64,000 bases of DNA from Persicaria tinctoria (taxonomy: Eukaryota > Streptophyta > Magnoliopsida > Caryophyllales > Polygonaceae). A program made the translations under genes and the position numbers. Under the pieces are notes generated by a model. The model saw nothing but the letters and a program-made list of their open reading frames with translations. It did no database searches and was not told the origin of the DNA. The DNA lies in contig JBANSL010000001.1 of NCBI GenBank assembly GCA_037127255.1, positions 33,568,001 through 33,632,000 on the forward strand, written 5' to 3'. This document shows, one piece after another, positions 1 through 11,503 of this stretch (its first letter is position 1; each line of letters begins with the position of its first letter).

Positions 1-2027
1 TATCCCTACTCCTATACTTTCCAATATTGCAATCTGTTTCTGTTGGATTCGCTTTGGGTTACACTTTGCAGCTTGTACCTCGACTCTAACCCCCCTTTCC
101 TGGTGCTCTCCTTTGCTCTTTTCAACAATCTCATTTGAGATAACATGAATTTTTTGTTGGGTTGGCTTTACCTTATCCCTTAGCACATCTACTGAATTCA
201 GGGAAACTTATACCTATAGTGACTTTGTATCAGTGGCTAAACAAACTAAATACGATCATCTATTCACTCTCACTGTATGCATTATAACGACAAATTTTGC
301 TTTATGTGTGTCTTTTCCAGGCAAAAATCAACACCATCAGTTGAAGTACTGCCTAATGGAACCCGAAACCCCCAGAAACCTAAAAGAGTACGCGCTCATA
401 CACGCGTCTTTCTGTTGGTGTTGGTTTTCTGGGCTCGGGGAGCCCCTTCTTCGTCATTACCCCTGCTTCTCTCAGGGCCGATGGTTCTCTAGCGCCGACC
501 TTGACAGGTATGACACTACATACTTAATCTTGATCTCCAAACTCCAGATTCCCTGGGTGTTTTTGGTTTGTTACATCATTTCGATCATTAACTGCTACTA
601 TGTAAACCCTTGCAATGACAAATAAAATGCACATCATCTTCACTCTAGTATTACTATCTCTGATTGCTACCAACAAGCTCATGTGTTCTCTGTCTGTTTT
701 AATCTCAAAAGATACTCTCTTGCTGTAATGGCAAACCAACAACCTTCAAAAGGGAAGGGGGGTCCCCATGGGGCCTCACCGACACCCACAAGTAAACAAC
801 CTAACGGGAAGCCTTCGGGTGACACCCATAAAACCACAAAACCCTCCAAATCACTAAAGTGTGATAAGGGTAACGAGAAGCTTGATCTTGTCTCCTTATT
901 TACCCAGCTGCGGCAGTTGCAACCAAAATACAAACTTGGATGCTTAATTACAAGTATATCATTTGAATATTTTCACCTTTTTAAGCATAGCCACATCCTA
1001 TATGGTCATTTGTGCTTCATTTTTATCACACATGATTCCAAATCACACTCAACTAACCATTATCGAGGGGGTCTCTCCCTCGAGGTCATCCACTCCCTCA
1101 ACTGCATACAGGTTCATAGCAGAAGATTAAAACAGCAAGCATATGATCTCAAATAAGTTATCAAGTCTGCGACCAAAAGGCAGCCTGCATCATATCACGA
1201 TGGGTTTAATCTCTTCGTGAAGACTTGCTCCACCTACGGAAATGGTACCCCTTATTGTGCTCATGCTAAAAGAAATTACATATCTCAAACACTGTCACAA
1301 CTAGCTACGATCAAAACTGAACTCTATGTCCTTATTTGTTTCTCATTCATAAATGAATTACCAAATCTTTGCATGATTATTCTCATCTCGAACAATCCTT
1401 ATAGTGAAAAACACCATAAACATAATTGCTTTTGCTATTATTGTGATCAATATCAGCTCCACATTGATGACTGTATAGCCACCTGTAATTCATATTGGTT
1501 TTATGAATGCTTTACCCACATGCAGACTAAGCTTAGCATATGGTTTTCAATACCTATCCAGTCTTACTTTTATCAGTTGCACTGTTGTATGCACTTCATG
1601 TTATGTTATGTAGCCGTGTTTGCTCTCACCTTCAGCAATGCACACTACCTAACCTTGAAATTTACTTTTGAGGTGGTGAACGTCTATTATCTCAAAACGC
1701 ATCAACTCCAAAATGGCATGCTAAACCAATCATATCTGTCAAGGATTTTCTGCTACAAATTTACGTTAATGGACTATACCTACTATGATCAAGGAATCCA
1801 TCATTTTACTAAAACACTTAATTCACCTCTTCGAATTTATAGGATTCCTTTTACTCTAGTTGTTACTGACAAACCTTGCTCTGTGCTCTTACCAGAAGCA
1901 ATAGCAACCTATAAAACAAACTACACGAACCATGATCAAACCAAAACCCCCACTAATTGGAGGATCTCTACTTCTATAAACAAGGTTCTCACCCAGAAAA
2001 CTACCATATTCCCCTCAAAAGGTTTTA
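1..2027 (+). other. Region upstream of LINE ORF2, no recognisable ORF1
   Basis: Plant L1 elements normally carry a gag-like ORF1 before ORF2. I see no zinc knuckle or RNA-binding domain here. A short frame beginning near 728 (MANQQPSKGKGG) has a basic, Pro/Lys-rich start that could be the remains of an ORF1 amino terminus, but it runs into sequence rich in Tyr, Cys and His. A second frame, 1217-2038, is open for 273 codons, is rich in Cys, Tyr and His, matches no family I know and overlaps the ORF2 start by 11 bases. The 5' end of the element may lie outside the window. Confidence 0.4.
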
Positions 2028-5000
2028 ATGAAGTTTAGCTTTTGGAATATAAGAGGCCTCAACAGAAAGAATGTTTGGACCCACATTGAATCTACAACTA
2101 GAGCGGAGCACATAAAAATCCTAATGTTAGCAGAAACTAAATTAACAAACCCTCCGCCTGACAAGTGCTGGAGGAAACCAGGATTTGACATAATGCACTT
2201 CATTCCCTCCAATGGCCTTGCGGGGGGGCTTTGCCTTCTTTGGAAAGAATCACAATTCCATAATGAAACCTTCACAATTAGAAACTCGACGGACCGAATC
2301 ATTCAGGTAGACTACATAAACACGGCTCTTAACATTGATGTCGAAATCTTATTCATTTATGCAACCCCTTACGCAAAGGAAAAAAACAATTTCTGGGCCT
2401 CTCTCTCAGACTATATTCACAATGCTAAAGACTCGTTGATTATTCTTGGAGACCTCAACGAAATTTTAGAACCTACCGACAAATTAGGGGGCAGGACCCC
2501 TTCTGCAAATAGATTCGCAAGACTCCAAGACACTATTAGAACTTTCAACCTGGTAGACTCCCCGACTTGTGGAAACGATTACACTTGGAGAAAACGTGAC
2601 CATGGTACTGATAACATATTTGAAAAATTAGACCGGGCTATGGTTAGTCACCCTATCCTAAAACAATTTCCGAACCTTATTACGAAAAACCATGCATTTC
2701 TAAAATCAGACCACGCCCAGATCACTTTGGACCTCATGGATAACCGCAAACCAAAGTTGCAGCCCTTCAAGTTTGAGATGGCTTGGACAACGAAACCTGA
2801 CTATGAAACAGTTGTGCGATCAGCATGGAGGCTAGACACCACTAGCTCGAAAATGTTCAAACTAACTAAAAAACTACAAGAGGTTAAAAGAAAAAGCAAG
2901 CTCTGGAGCAAAGTAACCTTTGGAAATGTTTTTCGGCAAATTAAACAAGTAGAAACAGATCTTCTACAATCACAGAAAAATCTTTTCTATGCCTACAACC
3001 CAAACCTGGATAACAAAATCAAAAGGCTCACTTCAAAGCACTCCTCCCTCTTTTCCTTCCAGCAAAAATACCGGGGGCAAAGTGCGAAAAGAATGCACAT
3101 AAAATCCATAGACGCCAACACTAAATACTTCCATAAAATAGCAACAGGAAGACGGAATAGAAACATAATAAAACACCTCCAAACCACGGCGGGTATAACA
3201 ATTAATAACGAAGAAGAAATTAGAAACCTAATCAAGCATGATTTTAGCCAAAGATTTAAGCAACATGCTAGGCAACAAATACGAAATAAACTTCTTCCCC
3301 ATATAGGGAATGAAATCTCAAACGAAGACAATGAATGGCTTACTAGACAAGTCACGAACTCTGAAATTAAAAATGCGGTCTTCAGTCTTGCAAATGACAA
3401 ATCACCAGGCTCTGATGGTTTTCCAGCTGGTTTCTTCAAAAAGTACTGGCATATTGTGGAACCATCAGTCATCAAAGCAGTTAAAAGTTTCTTTCTTAGC
3501 GGAAGGATCCTAAAGCAAACAAACCATACGTTCATAGCATTAATACCAAAAATAGATAACCCAACCACAACTTCTCACTATAGGCCTATTAGTCTCTGCT
3601 CAACAACATACAAAATTATATCCAAAATTCTAGCTTTAAGACTCAAAAGGGTAATCCCTAAAGTAACTAATCCATTTCAAACCGCCTTCTCTTCAGGCAG
3701 ATCAATACAAGATAACATATTAATTGCAAACGAAATCTTCCACTCCTTCTCAAAGAAAAATGGAAAATCAGGTTGGATGGTTGTAAAGCTTGACATGGAA
3801 AAAACATTCGATATGGTCGACTGGAATTTCTTACTCTCAGTTATGTCAAAATTTGGATTCTCTCCCAAATTCACTCTTTGGATCAAAGAATGCATAACCA
3901 CAATCACATACTCGGTACTAGTAAACAATGAACCCACTGAAATCTTCTTTCCAGAAAGGGGAATACACCAAGGATGCCCGCTTTCACCATATCTATTCTT
4001 AATAATTTCTGAAATTCTGGCCCGTGGTTTACAACATGAATCGGAGAAACCACAAAGCCACCTAGGAGTCAAACTGACGCGAGGAGGAACAAAAATTCCT
4101 TTCCTGGCATTCGCGGATGATATTGTAATCTTTGCTTCTGCAACCAAAATAGGATGCGAACAAATAAACAAAATTCTGACAGAATACTCATCTATTTCAG
4201 GACAAAAGGTAAATATACATAAATCCCAATTCCAAACATCCAAAAACGTCACAACCACCCAGAAAAATCTAATCAGAAACGAGCTAGAAATAGCACACAC
4301 CCCAAAAATGGGTACCTATTTGGGCTGCCCCCTAATAGAAGGAAGAATGACAAAGGAAGAATTCACAGAGCTACTAAAAAACACTAAATCACAACTTCAC
4401 AGATGGAAGGCTAATTGCCTCTCACAAGCAGGGCGTTGCACTCTAATGAAAACAACGCTCGCAGCTAAGCCCTTACACATAATGCAATGCTTTATGCTAC
4501 CAAAATCAGTCCATACGGAACTAGACAAGATCAACCGAAACTTTCTCTGGAATAAGGGACCTAACCATAAACCCCACATCAGTTGGTATGAGGTTTGCAA
4601 AACCAAGGAAAATGGAGGGCTGGGGCTTCGCAGCTCGGAGGATATGAACACAGCTCTTCAAATGAAATTGCTCTGGAAGATTTTAGCGGAACCAACTAGC
4701 CCATGGGTCAAACTAATTAAAGAAAAATATCTTAAAAACCAAAACATTCTCACATATCAAAAGCAAGGTACCTCTTCCTGGCAATGAACTCAGTTAATAA
4801 AACTAATCCCGATGTTTAAACAAGGCCTTAATTGGTCTATAGGAGACGGCGCCTCTATCAAGTTTTGGCAAGACCGGTGGTTAGGCCATACTCCCATAAT
4901 TTCATCAATCCTAGGAACCCAACAGATAGACGATACAATCAACATAAAACATTTTCTCAATGACAACAAAACATGAAATCAAGATAAATTACACGCAGAG

Positions 5001-6170
5001 TTACAAAACATAATTCCTAACAACCTAATTGAAACTATTAAGACAATACCAATACCACAACACATTCAAGTTGACAGACTCTATTGGAAATGGAGCAAAA
5101 ATGGTTGGTTCAGCACTAAGTCTGCTATTGATATGATATATAACCACAAGAAACATGAAACATCAGACGCAAATTGGGTCTGGGGACTTGATATCCCCCC
5201 GAAAATAAAATCTTTCTTATGGAAAATCCTTAAAAACGGAGTTCCAACTTCTGCCAGACTAGCTTCTCGGCACCTGGGGATTCCGACAAACTGCCCCCAC
5301 TGCGACTCTTGCTATGAAGACCTATACCATTTATTATGGAACTGTCCTATTACGAGGGAGACTCTAATTGCAAATAACCCGGGCACATTTCGGAAAATGA
5401 ATGGCTGTTTCAGCAAAGACGAGCACTTGAACAACATACTATGGGAAATCAAAAATACAATTGGGAAAAAATGTTTTGAAGATCTCACCTTTGCTTGGTG
5501 GGGCATCTGGTACTTCAGAAACAAAACACTTTTTGAAAACATAAACCCGGACATAAGACGCATATTATCCTTTATAAGGGAACAAATATATGTCTGGAAG
5601 ACATCAAATTTAAACAGCCCAGACTACTGTAAAAACAGCAAAAACCCATCCACAAATGCGGACAAACAAAGATCTATATCAAAGAGAAAAAGAACCAAAT
5701 GGGAATCTCCACCAATCGGAGCACATAAGCGAAATTTTGATGGTTCGTTCTCCGCGGATGGTTTGGGCTCTTATGGATTCATTATTCGTGATCCTGTAGG
5801 AACCCCAATTTTCTCCGGTAATGGACCATCTCCAATCAGTTCTGTCTGTGGCTGTGAAAGTTTAGGTCTCTGGAAGGGACTTAGGGCGGCGACAGAACTG
5901 AAAATAACAAATCTTATCATTGAAGGAGACAACTTAACAATAATCAAAAGTATGAAAGGTATGGGGAAGCCTACTAGGGACTCTGAAATGATTGTCTCGG
6001 ACAGTCTAGTCTCGCTGGGCTTTTTTGGTTCTGTTGAGATTCGTCATGTCTTCTGTGAGGCAAATTCGGTAGCTGATCGCTTATCCCGTATCACTACCGC
6101 CTATTACGGTATTTGGACTCCAGATGACTCTCTGTTGCATAGTCGCATCCGTAAGGATGCTCTTGGCTAA
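2028..6170 (+). pseudogene. L1-type LINE ORF2 (endonuclease, reverse transcriptase, RNase H), two in-frame stops
   Basis: This frame encodes the protein that nicks target DNA and copies LINE RNA into it. One frame of 1380 codons runs from ATG 2028 to TAA 6168-6170. Residues 1-230 form an apurinic-type endonuclease (FWNIRGL, LAETK, GDLNE, DRAM, SDH). The reverse transcriptase follows from about residue 450 (SPGSDGFPAGFFK, KLDMEKTFD, GIHQGCPLSPYLF) with catalytic FADD near residue 695. A zinc-binding zf-RVT segment lies near residues 1050-1110 (CPHCDSCYEDLYHLLWNC). The end is a plant-type RNase H (FDGSF, CESLGLWKGL, EGDN, HVFCEANSVAD). TGA stops at 4785-4787 and 4974-4976 lie between the RT and zf-RVT parts, both where Trp is expected. 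All visible catalytic residues remain, so decay is recent or light. Confidence 0.93.
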
Positions 6171-6205
6171 TAGAGCTTAGCTCTATGGTCAAATTTTTTC
6201 CGTTT

Positions 6206-6265
6206 AAAAAAAAAAGTATCCATAAATCACACTGACCAAAAAAAAAAAAGTATCCATAAATCACA
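6206..6265 (+). repeat. Duplicated A-tract plus target-like block at LINE 3' end
   Basis: A run of A followed by GTATCCATAAATCACA occurs twice in tandem (16-mer at 6216-6231 and 6250-6265), separated by CTGACC and a second A-tract. The repeated block may be the 3' target duplication copied together with the tail, or a tandem duplication made at insertion. Confidence 0.7.
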
Positions 6266-6267
6266 AT

Positions 6268-6522
6268 TTAATCCGAAACCACTCCAAGATCTAAACCCAT
6301 AAATTTACCCTTGGTCCCAATGGAAGAAAGGAGGTGTGGGTTGATCCTCGGGAGGAAAGACAAGGTCCTCGACCTCAGGCGCAGCTTCACTGGCTCTCCC
6401 GTCATCGACCTCGACCTCAACCTGGGCGCGGTGGAAGAAGGAGGGAGGAAGGTAGCCATGGGAGCTCGAAGGATGCCTTCAATGGCAGTAGACAGCGAGA
6501 GAGTGAGATGCGGCGGTCTCAA
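6268..6522 (-). other. Possible first exon of an unidentified gene (84 codons)
   Basis: The minus strand has an open, relatively GC-rich frame next to the LINE tail. From the internal ATG near 6459 the product begins MATFLPPSSTAPRLRSRSM, rich in Ser, Arg and Pro with few acidic residues, as in many chloroplast transit peptides. The plus strand is also open here for 72-80 codons, so coding is uncertain. No downstream exon is visible because the LINE lies directly beyond it. Confidence 0.25.
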
Positions 6523-6529
6523 GGGTTGA

Positions 6530-7600
6530 TTTACAAAAGCAAACTCGTCTCAAGACATCGTAATGAGATAAAGTAACACATTTACCTCCAAAATTGCATG
6601 AAATTCATCCTTAGCTATTGCAAGCCAGTTGGTATCGCTTGAATCGACAACATAGCTTATGGCTTCAGTATTGGGAAAATAGCACCTCCAATACCGCCAT
6701 ATAACATAATAATTCAGGTAAAAATACTAGAACAGCTGCTTCAGTTTCTTCATTAGCATATGTAGGCAATGTCCTATTTCACGAGCATACTTATTAGAAA
6801 ATACAAGAGAAATCAAAAGCATTTGAACAATATGCTTCACACAAAATAAACTTCAATGTGAAGAATGTGAGATATATTTTTAAGGAGTAACATCTTCACT
6901 CTGTCCAAAAAAGAGTAATTCTAAAAAGTACTAATGGTAGCACATACTCCATAGATTCAAGAAATTAAGAGAAACAACACACTATAAAGTGTTATAATTT
7001 GGATGAAAAGAGATACCTTATGCTAGTTTGACCACCTGCATCAATACAATCAAATAAAATATGGTCAGATAAAGAGAGAAGATTCATACAAAACTGAATC
7101 ATCTGGACACCTATTCTATCCATTATACTTTAAATTGTTCAGCAAAACCATTCATCAACTATGAGGAATAATATTTCACTTCTCTTCATGGTTCATTTTA
7201 CCAACCCAACATATTCACAGCCAACGTGTAAGAGTGCATTCATATAAATTAAATTAATTTCTCATACTGCATATGGTTTTAAATTGTAACTACACTGCAC
7301 AATATTGTAAACAACGAATCAAACTGTAAAGCAATTACAAAGAAAGTATGTAGAATATGGAAAGATGAAAGCAGAAGCTCCCGCTTGAGTCTTGATAGGC
7401 AAATCAAAGAAGCTCCCTCGACCTATATCATTCCTGTCAATCAGAAATAATTCTTTGCTTCATATGTCCTGAATATATAAAACCAACAGAGCAAAATCAT
7501 CAATTAACACTCAGAATCATGATCAAACATTTTTTCTCACCTTTCAACTGAGAATCTTTTTACACCACTAACATTTATTTAATCAACCATTTCCATCCTA
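6530..7600. other. AT-rich spacer, nothing recognised
   Basis: The stretch has no long frame, no repeat shared with the rest of the window and no RNA gene that I can see. Its base composition resembles intron or intergenic DNA. Confidence 0.6.
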
Positions 7601-7618
7601 TAATTACCTAACATCATT

Positions 7619-7726
7619 AGGGGTCGGGCTATCCCCCGTATGCTGACTACTTAGCCCTTTTCTATTTTAATAAAAGCGCGACTAGATGCGCGGAGAGCCC
7701 CGACTCTCCTTTTAACCAAAAAAAAA
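7619..7726 (+). mobile_element. Short retroposed LINE/SINE tail with 16-bp target duplication
   Basis: A 108-bp insert ends in an A-run and contains AATAAA. It is bracketed by perfect copies of ATTACCTAACATCATT at 7603-7618 and 7727-7742. Direct repeats of this length plus an A-tail are the signature of target-primed reverse transcription. No tRNA-like promoter boxes are present, so a severely 5'-truncated LINE is more likely than a SINE. Its sequence is unlike the 3' end of the LINE at 6171-6205. Confidence 0.85.
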
Positions 7727-7741
7727 ATTACCTAACATCAT

Positions 7742-8533
7742 TGATGTCCACTAAAATAGCCATGTTTTTATGCACATTTTAGCTCCTTATTCTATATACT
7801 TTGCATATTTCGGGCTGGAAATATGTTGAATTTGTGTAATATATGCTTATTTGCAAGAAATATAGGTCTACATAAGTTTTGGTTTAATATTCCAGAATTT
7901 GGAGCCATTCCGGGACAAAACGAAGAAGAGAAGACGGAAGCCAAGAGTTACTCGATTTCGAGAAGACTTCCTCGATATCGACAAAAGTGTGTGAGCCAAG
8001 CCTGATCGAGGAGAAGTTGATCGAGAAGCCGAGGAGAAAAGCCAACTCGAGTAGCAATTTTACTCGATGTTGAGGAAATTCCTCGATATCGACCAAACCA
8101 AGAACACATGTCCGAGTCCAAGTCGGGAAGAAGTTACTCGAGTTAGCCAGACAAGCTGAAGTCGACGACAAAACTCCTCGATATCGACTAAACCCAACAC
8201 CACACCTGATCGAGGATCCGAGGAAGAGCTACTCGAGAAAGCCATCCAAGCCAAGTCGACAACATTTCTCCTCGATGTCGAGGAAATTCCTCGATATCGA
8301 GCAAAAGTTCTCTGGGCCGCGACGCTGTTGGGCCTGTCCGAGTCGATTTGGCTTGCTTGGGCTCGAAGGAAGTCCGAATCTATCCGAATTTATCAAGATC
8401 TATCCAAGGAAGAGAGATTTACCTACCACATGGAGACATAAAGATATTTTAGATATTTAATTATTTCCTTTTAGATTTAATGTTTTTATCTTTATTTAAG
8501 TTTTATCTTTAGATAATAGAGGCACTTGGGACA
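7742..8533 (+). mobile_element. Truncated LTR of an Athila-type element (diverged relative of the 12927/21735 LTR)
   Basis: Read on the plus strand this matches the reverse complement of the LTRs at 12927-14883 and 21735-23699. It starts TGATGTCC and shares the order GCCATGTTTTTATGCA, then a block with CATATTTCGGG, then a block ending AAGACGGAAGC. Similarity fades after about 8533, so roughly the last 1.1 kb of a full LTR is missing. It lies immediately next to the target duplication of the preceding insert. Confidence 0.75.
7952..8300. repeat. Paired TCGANNTCGA motifs in the truncated LTR
   Basis: Palindromic 10-mers lie at 7952-7961/7972-7981, 8064-8073 (one mismatch)/8083-8092, 8178-8187 (single) and 8272-8281/8291-8300. 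Spacers within pairs are 9-10 bases, as in the complete element downstream, although the sequence between motifs has diverged. Confidence 0.85.
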
Positions 8534-8916
8534 AATTAAAAACAAGGAATGCAAGGGAGCAAAAATTGAAACAGGGGCACCATCTCAAAGTAGTTAGGCT
8601 TGTCTTGATAATAGCAATCAGAAATCAGAGCAATAAGCCATATCCAAGAATTCCTTAAAATCAAGTATGACATGAGCTAACTCAAGCAACAACTAAGCAA
8701 TCGAAGAAAAATTAGCCCTATAGATCATGCTCATCCATATTTTGCAACTAAATTCATAAAAATAAAATTGATATGGACAAATGGAGCATCAAACACACGA
8801 GAAAATCAGAGTAGCCACATCATCCCAATAAAAAAAAAATTAGACGGGAGGAAACATCATCCCAATAAAAAAAATCCCAACAACAAACATCAATCGTTCA
8901 TCCAACTCACAAATTT
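8534..8916. other. Spacer between LTR fragment and copia element
   Basis: AT-rich DNA with a short imperfect duplication of CATCATCCCAATAAAAAAA around 8818-8875. Nothing else is recognised. Confidence 0.5.
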
Positions 8917-8921
8917 AGCAA

Positions 8922-9241
8922 TGTTGAACGCCGCCTAATTGGATTGAGACCTCATAGAGATCATTGAAGGAGGAAGAAGGAGTCGGTTGGATTGAGCGGG
9001 AAAATGGAGAAAGCTCTAAATTGCTTCTGTTGCATTGAATTGATGAATGTACAGATGGATCATCATCTATTTATACACTTGATCAATCAACAACTGATTT
9101 AGCTCTAGTTAGTTACACGAGATGTAATCCTATACAACTCAATCTAATATCTTCCCGTGCAGCTGCATACTAGAGGTGCTATGTGTTGGTGTTTGTTTGA
9201 TTAGCTGGAGACGACTTCAGTAGCTGAAACATGGTTCAACG
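8922..9241 (-). repeat. 3' LTR of the copia element
   Basis: About 320 bases, matching 24540-24860 along its whole length. Lies just beyond the polypurine tract. Confidence 0.93.
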
Positions 9242-9259
9242 CCCCCCTCAAACTTGGGG
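9242..9259 (-). other. Polypurine tract of the copia element
   Basis: The minus strand reads CCCCAAGTTTGAGGGGGG immediately before the 3' LTR, the expected primer for plus-strand DNA synthesis. Confidence 0.75.
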
Positions 9260-11503
9260 TGGTAAGAGCCCAAGTTTGCCAAGTAGCACATTTTGCTGGT
9301 GAGAAGGAAGAATTTTGGTAAGGACATCAGCAAGTTGTGAAGAGGTTAGAACATGACATAAATCAATCAAGCCTTCAACAACCTTTTCTCTAGTAAAATG
9401 GCAGTCAATTTCTATGTGTTTGGTGCGCTCGTGATAGACAGGATTGTGAGCAAGATGGATAGCGGATTGGTTGTCACAGTAAAGAGTAATTGGTTTGACT
9501 GGGGCAACAACTAATTCTTCAAGAAGACGCACCAACCATGTTACTTCAGTTGCAGTTTGAGCCATGGCTCTATACTCAGCCTCAGTTGAGCTTCGAGAGA
9601 GCACTCCCTACTTCTTGGATTTCCAGCTAATAGGGGAAGAGCCTAAGAGGATGATAAACCCTGTAACAGATCTTCTGGTGTACCCACATGAGGCCCAGTC
9701 ATAATCTGTGTAAGCTGCAATTCTGGGTTTGTCAAAACCATTGAGGACAATCCCATGGTGTAAGGTTCCAGCAAGGTATCTGATTGTGTGATGAAGGGCT
9801 TCTAGGTGAGAGGTGCGTGGAGACTGAAGGAACTGGCTTAGAGATTGTGTGGCAAAACATAGATCAGGACGAGTGTTGGATAGAAAATTTAGCTTACCCA
9901 CCATTCTTCTGTAATAGGATGCATCAGGCAACAGATCACCTTGAAGAGGGTCTAGCTTCAGATTTTGAGGAAGTGGAGTGCAAACAGGGTGGATGGTTGT
10001 GAGACCTGAATCACTGATCACCTCCTTACTGAATTTGTGATGAGACAAATGAATTCCACTAGAGCTGTAAGACACCTCAAGACCCAGAAAATAGTGTAGA
10101 ATGCCTAAGTCCTTGATGTTGAATTGGTGATCAAGATATGCTTTGAGACTTGAGATTTGGAGAGGATCTGAACCAGTGACTAAGAGGTCATCCACATATA
10201 CAGCAACAATGGTGATGTGGCCATTAGTTCTCTTGGTAAACAGAGAGTAATCTAGCTTTGATTGGACAAACTGAAGAGCCAGCAGTGCAGAGGTAAGTTT
10301 GTGAAACCACTGACGGCTGGCCTGTTTAAGACCATAGAGTGATTTCTGAAGTTTGCAAACAAGATTGCTAGTTGTGGGGTACCCTTCAGGGGGTTTCATG
10401 TAGACTTCCTCATATAGATCACCATGGAGAAATGCATTATTGACGTCCATTTGATGAAGAGACCAGTGGTTGGCAGCAGCAATTGCAATCACAGTTCTTA
10501 TTGTTGTCATTTTGACAACTGGAGAAAAGGATTCATGATAGTCCAAACCTTCAGTTTGTGTGAAACCTTTGGCAACATGTCGAGCTTTGTGGCGCTCAAG
10601 GCTACCATCAGCCTTCAACTTGACTTTGAAGACCCACTTGCAGCCTATGGCTTTCTTTCTTGGAGGCAAAGGAACAAGTACCCAAGTGCTGTTGGCAGTT
10701 AGAGCATCTAGTTCCTTTTTCATTGCTAAAATCCAGTTGGAGTCCTGGAAAGCTTCTTTATATGTGGTTGGTTCAATGTAGGTGGTAAGTTTAGACAAAA
10801 AAGAGAATGATGTGGATGGTATAGAAGAGGCAAAGAGAGCTGTAGGGTATTGAGGTATAGAGGAAGTGGAACATACATTGCATACAAAGTCATGAAGGTG
10901 AGTGGGAGGATAATGTATTCTGGATGATCTCCTAAGTGTGGGTAGAACATGAGGTGGGGAAATTGAAGGTAAGGCATGAGGTGGTGAAATAGATGAAGGG
11001 CTGTCACTTTGAGAAGGTGTGACAGTAACTGAAGTGCCACTTTGTGAAGGATTATTAGTTGGTGAAGGTGTAGGAGAAGGGGTAATGGGAGTGGGATCAA
11101 CTGCAATTGATGCTGGTGGAGATGTGGTAAGGGGAAGAAAGATGTGGGAGGGAAACTCAGTAGCAGGAGGTGGTAGAGTAATGTCAGAGAATGTGTTGGT
11201 GTGGAAAGGAAAATGAGTTTCAAAGAACTGAACATCTCTGGTATGAAATACAGCCTTAGAGGTGATGTCAAGGACAATATATGCACTCTTTCCATAGATG
11301 TAGCCTAAGAAAACACAAGGCTTAGCACGAGGTTGGAATTTGTCCCTTCCTCTCTTCAATGTACTCACAAAGCACAGGCATCCAAAAACTATGAGGTGAG
11401 CATAAGTAGGAGGTTTATGGAACAGAAGTTCATAGGGAGATTTATTGGACAAAACTGGGAGAGGGCAACGGTTAATCAAGTATGTGGCAGTCATTATGCT
11501 CAC
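9248..11503 (-). pseudogene. Copia pol: end of integrase, reverse transcriptase and RNase H
   Basis: The frame starts in the carboxy-terminal integrase region (TATYLINRCP), crosses a Ser/Pro/Thr-rich linker, and enters a copia reverse transcriptase (WVFKVKLKADGSLERHKAR, MDVNNAFLHGDL, YGLKQASRQW) with the catalytic YVDDLLVTG. RNase H follows (YTDYDWASC, SSTEAEYRAMA, YCDNQSAIHLAHNPVYHERTK, LADVLTK). An in-frame TAG at 9608-9610 falls between the two RNase H halves, at a codon where copia elements usually have Gln. The frame is offset from the upstream integrase frame near 11500. The product would be made as a polyprotein; this copy cannot make it. Confidence 0.92.

Larger units (their letters stand above)
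1..6215 (+). mobile_element. L1-type non-LTR retrotransposon
   Basis: The element is defined by ORF2, a short 3' untranslated stretch after 6170 and an A-tract at 6206-6215. The lack of LTRs, the endonuclease-RT-RNase H order and the A-tail place it in the plant L1 clade. The 5' boundary is not visible, and no upstream copy of the likely target duplication (GTATCCATAAATCACA) is found in the window. Confidence 0.75.

Noticed and set aside
7952..8300. Motif pairs as restriction-type or simple-repeat noise
   Set aside because: Fixed 9-11 base spacing and variable middle bases are not expected of simple repeats; kept as a finding.
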